64,000 nt of DNA from assembly GCF_023283825.1 (NCBI RefSeq), contig NZ_JAKILD010000011.1, positions 91,981 to 155,980 of the forward strand. The letters are read 5' to 3'. Below, piece after piece: positions 57,556 to 64,000 of this stretch. The notes beneath the pieces are model-generated. The model worked only from the letters and a program-made list of their open reading frames with translations. It was not told the origin of the DNA and did no database searches. The stretch is from Shewanella olleyana. Lineage in GTDB: Bacteria; Pseudomonadota; Gammaproteobacteria; Enterobacterales; Shewanellaceae. The translations under genes were made by a program, and so were the position numbers. Within the stretch, counting starts at the first letter, position 1; the number at the start of each line of letters is the position of its first letter.

Positions 57556-58101
57556 GTGTTACTTGATACCCCAATTTGTGACTTTGGCTGGAAAGCGCCC
57601 GAATTTACTTTGAAAGACCCATTTGGCGAGTCATTTACCATGAGCCAACACCTTGGCAATAAGGGGCTATTGGTGATGTTTATTTGTAATCACTGCCCTT
57701 ATGTAAAACGCATCGGGAACCGACTTGCAGAGGACACTAAGCTGTTAATGTCGCAGGGCATCAATGTGTTAGCCGTGATGTCTAATGATTATCAAGCTGT
57801 TCCTGCTGATTCGCCTGAAAATATGAAAGCCTTTATCAAACAGTATGGCTTTGAATTCCCTTATTTAGTGGATGAACAGCAAAGTATCGGAAAACGTTAT
57901 GATGCTGTTTGTACCCCTGACTTTTTCGGATTTAACAAAGACGGGGAATTACAATATCGAGGCAGATTAGATGATGCCAAAATGGCTGATGACAGTAGTC
58001 GCATCCCGGAGTTAGTTAATGCCATGAAAATGATAGCTGAAACCGGCAAAGGGCCACAGCAACAGTCTGCCAGTATGGGTTGTTCAATCAAATGGCGGTG
58101 A
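57556..58101 (+). CDS. Thioredoxin-fold peroxiredoxin-like protein
   Basis: This 181-residue cytoplasmic protein has no signal peptide. APEFTLKDPFGESFTMSQHLG is typical of the AhpC/TSA and TlpA-like group, and the redox site is FICNHCPYVKR with CxxC near residue 49. A further Cys in TPDFFGF context (AVCTPDFFGF) follows. It is likely a thiol oxidoreductase of unknown partner. The start is GTG at 57556 with GGAG 9 bases upstream. It stands near the nitroreductase gene, 119 bases on. Confidence 0.8.
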   Translation: MLLDTPICDFGWKAPEFTLKDPFGESFTMSQHLGNKGLLVMFICNHCPYVKRIGNRLAEDTKLLMSQGINVLAVMSNDYQAVPADSPENMKAFIKQYGFEFPYLVDEQQSIGKRYDAVCTPDFFGFNKDGELQYRGRLDDAKMADDSSRIPELVNAMKMIAETGKGPQQQSASMGCSIKWR

Positions 58102-58220
58102 TGGATGCCGATATCACTAAAAGCACCCAAAAGACTTATTTGTTCCAAACACTCATATTTAAATCTAAACATTAGCTATTAACATACAAACCAAACACCA
58201 AGTGACATATGGAGTAGAGC

Positions 58221-58877
58221 ATGACCCATCCAATTATTTCAGATTTAAATGGTCGTTACACAACTAAACGTTACGATCCAACCAAACGAGTTTCAGCAGA
58301 GGATCTCGAAGTTCTATATGAAGCGATGAGATTATCGGCATCATCAATAAACTCACAACCTTGGAAATTTATTGTGATTGAAAGTGATGAAGCGAAACAG
58401 AGAATGCATGACACTTTTGCTAATAAGTTTCAGTTTAATCAGCCGCATATTAAGGCTTGTTCTCAGGTGATTTTATTTGCACATAACCCGAATTATACCC
58501 GTGAAGATTACGCCAAAGTCGTCGATAAAGGGATTGAAGACAAACGCACTAAAGTTGAAGACAGAGAAGCTGCATTCGGAGCTTTCGCTTTTGTTGATTT
58601 AAATACTGACGAAAAAGGCAATAATGCTGCTTGGACAAAGTCACAAACTTACCTAGCACTGGGTAATACATTGCATGTTTTAGCGCGTCTTGGTATTGAT
58701 TCAACCACAATGGAAGGTGTTGATGGTGATTTAATTGGTGACATTTTTGCTGAAGAGTTAGGCGGATTTAAATGTGAAGTGGCTTTAGCGATTGGTTATC
58801 ACCATAGCTCAGAAGATTATAATGCAAACTTACCTAAATCTCGCTTAGCAAAAGAGCAAGTGCTGACCATTGTTTAA
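58221..58877 (+). CDS. NfsB-like oxygen-insensitive NAD(P)H nitroreductase
   Basis: This FMN enzyme of 218 residues (E. coli NfsB 217) reduces nitroaromatics and quinones. RYTTKRYDPTKR at the start holds the FMN phosphate contacts. SINSQPWKFIVIES and the end pattern GYHHSSEDYNANLPKSRL match NfsB along the whole length. It is a single gene with a GGAG-type ribosome site and a terminator downstream. Confidence 0.88.
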   Translation: MTHPIISDLNGRYTTKRYDPTKRVSAEDLEVLYEAMRLSASSINSQPWKFIVIESDEAKQRMHDTFANKFQFNQPHIKACSQVILFAHNPNYTREDYAKVVDKGIEDKRTKVEDREAAFGAFAFVDLNTDEKGNNAAWTKSQTYLALGNTLHVLARLGIDSTTMEGVDGDLIGDIFAEELGGFKCEVALAIGYHHSSEDYNANLPKSRLAKEQVLTIV

Positions 58878-58892
58878 AACAGTATTTAAATG

Positions 58893-58918
58893 AAAGCTAT
58901 CTCGAAGATAGCTTTTTT
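58893..58918 (+). terminator. Rho-independent terminator after the nitroreductase gene
   Basis: AAAGCTATCT/AGATAGCTTT stem with a three-base loop and a T run. Confidence 0.88.
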
Positions 58919-58950
58919 AGTTTTAGTTTTAGTTTCAGTTTCAGTTTTAA
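58915..58950. repeat. Hexamer repeat TTTTAG/TTTCAG
   Basis: Six consecutive 6-base units (TTTTAG x3, TTTCAG x2, TTTTAA) start in the terminator T tract, between convergent genes. Confidence 0.8.
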
Positions 58951-58980
58951 CTTTCGTCCCTAACATTATTTTTCATCTGA

Positions 58981-60264
58981 TTAGACTTCATCAAGCGCTT
59001 TAGCTTTATTAAATACAGCTTCAGGTTCTTCAGCTTTCAATGCCATTCCTAGCACAATCAAACCTGGCCAAAACAAGTAAGCCAAAATCTCTAAGTTCTC
59101 ACCAAAGGTATATAAGCCCAGCATCATTAAAATCGCCATGCCTACTTTAGCTAAAGGATTGCTGAATAGTCTAATTAGTAAAAAAATGAAGGTAACTAAC
59201 ATTGGAATAGCCAACGCTATTGCACCGACAACGCCTTTTACAAATAACAATCCATACCAAGTGTGATGGGAACCAATGGGCATATATTCCACCATGTGTG
59301 GACCGCGTTCAACAATACCATGACCAAATACCACGGCTTCATTGAGCCATCTTTCAACGGCTATATCAGCTAACGCTTGCCTAACCCGAGTCGAATCTGC
59401 ACGGGCCGCTTTTACAGCTGAAATACTTTGCTCAATCTTGGTAATTGTCGACTCGCCAATAATGCCAACAAATAACATGACTGGACTCAATAATAGGTAC
59501 AGCCAAGGGGAACGCACAAAACGTAGTGTAGAAAAGAAACCAATTAGAGCTAAATAGCACACAATAGCAAGCCGAGACTGAGACATTAAAATCATTAACA
59601 AGCTGCCTGCAAATCCCCATCTTTTCCATGCTTGGTTTTTCTCTTGTAGGGCAAAGATGAAGTATAAGTTACCCAGCATCCCTAGAGCCGGAGCCCAAGG
59701 GGTGAATAATCGCCAACGGGGGACACCGCTTCCAGGATCAATTTCATAAAGGCTGACACTAAAAAACTCAGGGCCCGGCCCACCAATAATGCTTAATGGC
59801 GAAACGTACAATGTACTGGGTAAGCCTACTATCCAAGCAAATACGAAAAATGGAAACAGTAAGACGGTATGTTTACATACTCTGCAGCAAGCGCGATAGA
59901 TGATTTCAGGCCTAATGGGTAAGCAGCCAATGATGGGGAAAATGGCTAATAAAGCCCAACCTTTTGCCCAGCCAATTGAGGACTTAATTAATTTACCTGT
60001 GCCCAAGCCATATTGAAGGTGGCCAACGACAAGAGCAATTAACATCACCCACATACCTAGAGCCCAAACGTAGTGGCTGATACTTATACGTGCAGCAGGT
60101 TGTCGAGCCAGCTTTTTATATAACAGGCGTAAAAATAGAATCCAAGCAATCACTGGTGCAATGACATATAACGCACCTAACAACCAAAATAAGTAACTAA
60201 AACTTATGCAGTTGTAGATGATTTTTTCGTCAACATTTTCCGCAGTAATGGTTTGCGAATCCAT
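58981..60264 (-). CDS. O-antigen ligase/polymerase family membrane protein (Wzy/WaaL-like)
   Basis: The polytopic inner-membrane protein has about 10-12 helices and a large periplasmic loop near residues 290-340 that contains the family's conserved HHTWYGLLFVKGV stretch. It would polymerise or ligate repeat units. I give the ATG at 60264 (427 residues); a GTG at 60303 is also possible. Either way the start lies inside the wzz-like gene (overlap 61 or 100 bases), indicating coupled translation. Confidence 0.75.
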   Translation of the reverse strand: MDSQTITAENVDEKIIYNCISFSYLFWLLGALYVIAPVIAWILFLRLLYKKLARQPAARISISHYVWALGMWVMLIALVVGHLQYGLGTGKLIKSSIGWAKGWALLAIFPIIGCLPIRPEIIYRACCRVCKHTVLLFPFFVFAWIVGLPSTLYVSPLSIIGGPGPEFFSVSLYEIDPGSGVPRWRLFTPWAPALGMLGNLYFIFALQEKNQAWKRWGFAGSLLMILMSQSRLAIVCYLALIGFFSTLRFVRSPWLYLLLSPVMLFVGIIGESTITKIEQSISAVKAARADSTRVRQALADIAVERWLNEAVVFGHGIVERGPHMVEYMPIGSHHTWYGLLFVKGVVGAIALAIPMLVTFIFLLIRLFSNPLAKVGMAILMMLGLYTFGENLEILAYLFWPGLIVLGMALKAEEPEAVFNKAKALDEV

Positions 60265-61871
60265 AAAATGCTTAATCCTACTAGTGACATGAATGAGGCG
60301 CACAACCCACCGAACGCAATGAGAATAATGGCAAGCTTATCGGAAGTCGAAGGTAAGCTTGGTGCTGACAGAAGCTGTAACATAGGGTAAGCAGTGTATA
60401 TATCTGATTTACCCACATCCATTTTTGCCATCGCAGAAGTTAATACTGCTGATGCCAGTTGGTGCTCTCGTTGTAAGTCGGCTAGCTTAGCTGCATCGTC
60501 ATTACTGTGCTGAAGGCGTTGCTCCCACGTATTGATTTGAGACGTTAAAGAATCAACTTCAGATTGGGTTGCCTTACGGTTTGAAGCAAGGGTAATAAAT
60601 TCTTGCATCATTTCCGCGCGACCATCTAAATCATTGACGGTTAGCATGTTAAGTAACTCATCATCTTGAAAACCTATGATGATTTTAAAGCGTTGTTTCA
60701 TGCTTTTTAAAATACTGTCTAATTCGGCCTGTAATGAGACCAGTACAGGATGCCTAGTGCCTAAACGGCCCGCATTTTCAATATATTGAGTATTGGCAGT
60801 ATTATGTTTTTCTACTAGTTGTTGAAATAATTTATCGTTATTCAGTTTAAGTAGAATCGCAGCTTGGCCATCTGTTATACCTAGATGCTTTTCATATAAA
60901 AAGTAACTGGCATTCAGCCCTTGAAGTTCGGCGAGTATAGTGACTTTACTGTGCCTTAGTCGTTCAATGGTAATGGCTAACTCTTTAAACTGATCAAGGG
61001 TGACTAGACCGCGTTCAGATTGGAAATCAAGTAATTGCTTTTGAGTTTCTTTGACCCGTGTCGAGTAACTTTTAAGGCCTCTTCTGATCCCTATTTCACG
61101 CAGGCCGATTTCATCTGCACGTAAGTCAGTCAATATATTTTGCAGTGAACGATACATAGCCCAACCTCGCTCTTGTGCAGCCTCTGGACTTGCGGCTTTT
61201 ACACTGTATTCCATCAAACCAGTTTGGCTAGGCAGTTTAAGCTTAGGCTTATTAATTGCTGAAGTTGGCACATCAAGATAATGAGCAGCACTTTGCATCA
61301 GTAATGTGCTCATTGAAATCGCTTTATAGTTTTCTCGTGGATCAATAGCTGAGCTCATATAAGGCGAAATACTCGAGGTGCTAGCTTGACCTAAACTGTC
61401 AAGACTCAGTGATGACCCCGCCGCCGCACCAGGCAAAATTAATACCCATTTACTGACATACTGAGTGGGAGCAAGATAAATAAATAATGCCGCGAAAGCC
61501 CAGATAATAAACAAGGCACCAAAAGCGGTTTTAAGGTAAAGGCGTTTACGTAACTTAGGGGTTAGTTTACTGCCCTCTAGGGTTGCACGTTTTATCCAAT
61601 ATAAGTAAGCCAATTCAGAAAAGCTTGTTTGCTCAACATATTCTTCATCTATAGAAGTAGATTGTTCCTGGCTACTTGTTTTATCTTTATTCTGATTTTG
61701 AGAGTGACTTTCAGTCATTGCTCTTTCAATTGCTTCTTGCTCAAGCTGTTCTTGCACAGAGGCGGCTTTATTAACAGAGTTTGATTGGGAGGTCACTTGA
61801 TTAGTGCTTTCGCCGCTTTGTTGGCTATCCGTGCTCTGTTGAGTCTTATCTTCATCATGAATTCGGCTCAT
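60204..61871 (-). CDS. Polysaccharide chain-length/export protein (Wzz/GumC-like)
   Basis: This inner-membrane co-polymerase of 555 residues has a Gln/Ser/Glu-rich cytoplasmic N-terminus of about 110 residues. The first membrane helix is near 122-142, a long periplasmic coiled-coil region spans about 230-510, and the second helix is near 520-545. A Pro-rich motif (SAPSLPSTSDKLA) precedes the last helix, as in the PCP family. No tyrosine-kinase domain is fused. I chose ATG 61871 because AAGGAG lies 6 bases upstream; an in-frame ATG at 61895 lacks this. Confidence 0.85.
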   Translation of the reverse strand: MSRIHDEDKTQQSTDSQQSGESTNQVTSQSNSVNKAASVQEQLEQEAIERAMTESHSQNQNKDKTSSQEQSTSIDEEYVEQTSFSELAYLYWIKRATLEGSKLTPKLRKRLYLKTAFGALFIIWAFAALFIYLAPTQYVSKWVLILPGAAAGSSLSLDSLGQASTSSISPYMSSAIDPRENYKAISMSTLLMQSAAHYLDVPTSAINKPKLKLPSQTGLMEYSVKAASPEAAQERGWAMYRSLQNILTDLRADEIGLREIGIRRGLKSYSTRVKETQKQLLDFQSERGLVTLDQFKELAITIERLRHSKVTILAELQGLNASYFLYEKHLGITDGQAAILLKLNNDKLFQQLVEKHNTANTQYIENAGRLGTRHPVLVSLQAELDSILKSMKQRFKIIIGFQDDELLNMLTVNDLDGRAEMMQEFITLASNRKATQSEVDSLTSQINTWEQRLQHSNDDAAKLADLQREHQLASAVLTSAMAKMDVGKSDIYTAYPMLQLLSAPSLPSTSDKLAIILIAFGGLCASFMSLVGLSILWIRKPLLRKMLTKKSSTTA

Positions 61872-61881
61872 TGCTTGCTCC

Positions 61882-63090
61882 TTACAACCATCCAATAAGG
61901 GTGGTTGGTACTACTAGCTCAGTCACTGTTCTGGCAATTTCACGCATATTGGTTACACGAGAGTCATAACAAGCTAATCCATCACCAGGTAATAACACTG
62001 GGTTTGATTGGTCGTTCCATGCACTTTGTATTAAGCCATCAATTGAACGTTCAACGATGTCAATTTGATTTGAAAGTGGGTTTTTAGTCACTAAAATCAC
62101 GTAACGACTGGCATTGGTTGTTTGGGCGCCACCAACACAGTTTGCAGCAATAGCACCATTTAATAGTCGAGTGCCATAAGGGAAGCGAGTGGCTTCACGG
62201 TCAACCGCAGATTGACTGTTCGAGCTTGCTGGTTGTGTTAAGTTTGACATAAAAACCCTAATCCCTGGTGCTGTCAGTTGTGATGGTCTAGCTAATTGAT
62301 CATTAAAAGAATGTGTTGATGGAACATGGATATGATCACCCGCCATTAAGGTCATACTGGGTACTTTCTCACCCGTTAGCATACCACGTAAATCCATATT
62401 GAAAACCTGTCCATCACGGATCACTTTTATGGCTGAAATGTCGGCATCTGGGCGCACGCCACCAGAAGATTTTACAGCCGATCCCACACTACGTTTAATC
62501 GCTTGGTCACCTGCAAAGTTACTACCATCATCTTTTAATTCTATTGGTAGTTTTTTGTTTATCATGTGCTGTCCAGGCTCGAACACTGCACCTGAGGTGG
62601 TGATTTCAATCGGTGCCCAGCTAATAGGCAAAATACTGATGCGAACCGCATGGGATAACATTAAGTTTTCATCAATTAATAAGTCATTAATTAATTGGTT
62701 TAATTGCGCAAGCGTTAAGCCCTTTGCTGCAATAGCAGGCAAGTAAGGTAGATAAATATTACCATCGGCATCCACCTCAACATCTTTACTAAATTCTTCG
62801 CCATTCAATATCTTAATCGAGATTTTATCTCCGACTGACAATGATAGTGCTTGTTCAGTATCGACAATCATGGCTTTATTGCCAAATATAGGCGCGGTAG
62901 GGAATGTGGTGTGATTTGACGTTACCGCACTGACTTTTCGGTTATAGGGTGTTTGCTGACCGAAGTAGTGACAGCTGGTTAACTGTTTTTCTAAATCACA
63001 GACATCCTGTTGTGCAGGTTGCGAAGGGGTCACGCAAGCGGTTAAGCCTGCGATCATTGCGATTGAAACTAGAGTATTAATCGTTTTCAT
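61882..63090 (-). CDS. Polysaccharide export outer-membrane lipoprotein (Wza-like)
   Basis: It forms the outer-membrane channel for polymer export. It has a signal peptide with lipobox LTAC (Cys19) and a Poly_export domain with LSVGDKISIKILNGEEFSKDVEVDADGNIYLPY near residues 80-113. SLBB-type domains follow (MTLMAGDHIHVPS), and the C-terminus resembles other Wza relatives. It has 402 residues. It is the second gene of the STAS-wza-wzz-wzy unit. Confidence 0.88.
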   Translation of the reverse strand: MKTINTLVSIAMIAGLTACVTPSQPAQQDVCDLEKQLTSCHYFGQQTPYNRKVSAVTSNHTTFPTAPIFGNKAMIVDTEQALSLSVGDKISIKILNGEEFSKDVEVDADGNIYLPYLPAIAAKGLTLAQLNQLINDLLIDENLMLSHAVRISILPISWAPIEITTSGAVFEPGQHMINKKLPIELKDDGSNFAGDQAIKRSVGSAVKSSGGVRPDADISAIKVIRDGQVFNMDLRGMLTGEKVPSMTLMAGDHIHVPSTHSFNDQLARPSQLTAPGIRVFMSNLTQPASSNSQSAVDREATRFPYGTRLLNGAIAANCVGGAQTTNASRYVILVTKNPLSNQIDIVERSIDGLIQSAWNDQSNPVLLPGDGLACYDSRVTNMREIARTVTELVVPTTLIGWL

Positions 63091-63150
63091 TGCGTTATTC
63101 CCTATTAGTGATTTAGATAAATCTAACTGTTGAATCTATTTATGGTTTGG

Positions 63151-63546
63151 CTAACTTGCTAAATCTGCGATGACACGTTTATCAAAGTCTGACTCTTCAA
63201 CAATGCTGCTATGACGCAGAAAATCTAATGCCAGCGCTTCAGTTTCAAAAATTTCAAAAATGTGGTGCAAGCGTGTCAATTCAATTAACGATCTCACTGC
63301 TGGTGATGGCGATAACAACACGATATTGCCTTGATAATTCAGTGCTTGATTACGTGCTGAGATGAGTACTGACAGACCGCTTGAATCAATATATTCAAGA
63401 TGCTGCATATCAATCACTAAACGGGTATGTCCTCTATCGATATAATCAACAAGGGCCGCTCTGTAAGTTGGTGTGTGCGCCATAAACATTCTGATTGGAA
63501 GCGTGACGACACTTGCATGTTGTGCGACTTTTAATTCAAATTTCAT
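63151..63546 (-). CDS. STAS-domain anti-sigma-factor antagonist-like protein
   Basis: The 131-residue single STAS domain carries the phosphorylation loop YIDSSGLSVL, with Ser56 at the position used in SpoIIAA-type proteins and in Vibrio fischeri SypA. It heads the wza-wzz-wzy unit, as SypA heads the syp polysaccharide locus, so it likely switches polysaccharide production through partner-switching phosphorylation. No partner kinase or phosphatase is in view. Ribosome site AGGAG. Confidence 0.85.
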   Translation of the reverse strand: MKFELKVAQHASVVTLPIRMFMAHTPTYRAALVDYIDRGHTRLVIDMQHLEYIDSSGLSVLISARNQALNYQGNIVLLSPSPAVRSLIELTRLHHIFEIFETEALALDFLRHSSIVEESDFDKRVIADLAS

Positions 63547-63597
63547 AACCTGCTCCTAGATAATTCTCTGCTTACGCTTTATTGATAATCTATAGGT

Positions 63598-63614
63598 AGC
63601 AGTTAGCGTGCCAA
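63598..63614 (-). promoter_or_regulatory. Sigma-54 promoter of the STAS-wza-wzz-wzy unit
   Basis: The minus strand reads TTGGCACGCTAACTGCT: GG at -24 and GC at -12 exactly 10 bases apart, with the full TTGGCACG block. The start would be near 63587, about 40 bases before the STAS ATG. A sigma-54 promoter needs an enhancer-binding activator, whose gene is not in the window. Confidence 0.78.
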
Positions 63615-63673
63615 CTTTTAAGTTGTTATAATTCAGTTGTTTAGATTGTTTTGTTTATGTTGAATGGAAATAG

Positions 63674-63766
63674 GTTTGCTGTTTGCGAAGCCAATTATTG
63701 CTGTTTGCAAAAGAAGAAAGTGAGCCAATAGACAATTTCGCATTTTGCGAAATGCAAATAATGCTG
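63674..63766. promoter_or_regulatory. Possible enhancer-binding sites upstream of the sigma-54 promoter
   Basis: Two direct copies of TTGCTGTTTGC(G/A)AA lie at 63676 and 63699. An 8-bp-arm palindrome ATTTCGCA/TGCGAAAT (63735-63753) follows, 65-160 bases upstream of the promoter, the usual enhancer distance. The rest of the gap 63547-64000 holds a 9-base tandem repeat (TTAAAGGAA x3, 63794-63820) and AT-rich DNA running off the window. Confidence 0.5.
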
Positions 63767-63793
63767 TGAAATAAGATGTTGGCTTGCTATAAG

Positions 63794-63820
63794 TTAAAGG
63801 AATTAAAGGAATTAAAGGAG
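63794..63820. repeat. Tandem 9-base repeat TTAAAGGAA x3
   Basis: Three head-to-tail copies, the last ending in G. No coding frame is associated in view. Confidence 0.75.
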
Positions 63821-64000
63821 AATTACGTTGTAAGCTAAATGACTTTGAAGGTAGTTGAGTTTTAAACTTGCTGATTACAAGCTCATTGGCTTATATACCC
63901 AAACAACTTGAAGATACGTGTTTCAGAGCTTCACCGTGTTTTCAATACTAGGCGCGTTAATGCGGTAATGTAGGTACCTTATAAATTAGCGCAACAACGT

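Noticed and set aside
1..64000. tRNA or rRNA genes.
   Set aside because: I saw no T-loop/anticodon arrangement or rRNA sequence anywhere in the window.

Overview
The window looks like chromosome from a low-GC Shewanella-type gammaproteobacterium. This rests on the map-glnD-dapD / rpsB-to-dnaE gene order, the truC-yqcC-yqcA neighbourhood, and a set of small families common in Shewanella and relatives (DUF2310, DUF2789, DUF3192, DUF3301, DUF3549). The species assignment is inference; no search was run.

Region 1 (1-14 kb) is mixed housekeeping: the end of a LysR regulator, an RluE-like pseudouridine synthase, a HAD hydrolase, queF, syd, several small conserved proteins, the truC/yqcC/flavodoxin group and a PtsG-like PTS permease. 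Inside it, 6.9-8.7 kb has no protein gene but holds two tandem CsrB-type RNAs. Each has many GGA motifs and a Rho-independent terminator, and each is preceded by an 18-bp palindrome of the UvrY/GacA type. Together they would titrate CsrA under control of the Gac/BarA-UvrY system.

Region 2 (14-46 kb) is core chromosome. It holds purU, then the minus-strand map-glnD-dapD unit, diverging from the long plus-strand run rpsB-tsf-pyrH-frr-uppS-cdsA-dxr-rseP-bamA-skp-lpxD-fabZ-lpxA-lpxB-rnhB-dnaE-tilS (translation, isoprenoid and phospholipid synthesis, outer-membrane assembly, lipid A, replication). A GGDEF diguanylate cyclase, a Kef-type antiporter and a SWIM-SNF2 helicase follow.

Region 3 (46.1-48.65 kb) is accessory DNA. 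It has a 549-bp gene-less element with perfect 33-bp terminal inverted repeats, then an orphan membrane protein gene, a VCR-like integron attC site and a second cassette-type gene. No integrase is in view.

Region 4 (48.7-63.6 kb) is an exopolysaccharide/capsule locus, mostly on the minus strand. A leading unit (STAS protein, Wza-like lipoprotein, Wzz-like protein, Wzy/WaaL-like protein) has a good sigma-54 promoter. A second unit (Wzx flippase, GT2) has a related promoter-like sequence and ends at a strong terminator. A third unit carries a three-part glycosyltransferase fusion, a degenerate nucleotidyltransferase, a TagD-type CTP:glycerol-3-phosphate cytidylyltransferase and a CDP-glycerol glycerophosphotransferase. 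The layout recalls the Vibrio syp locus (STAS protein plus sigma-54 control) combined with teichoic-acid-like glycerol-phosphate chemistry. I infer a glycerol-phosphate-containing surface polymer. Three unrelated plus-strand genes (lipoprotein, redoxin, nitroreductase) sit in the middle of the locus.
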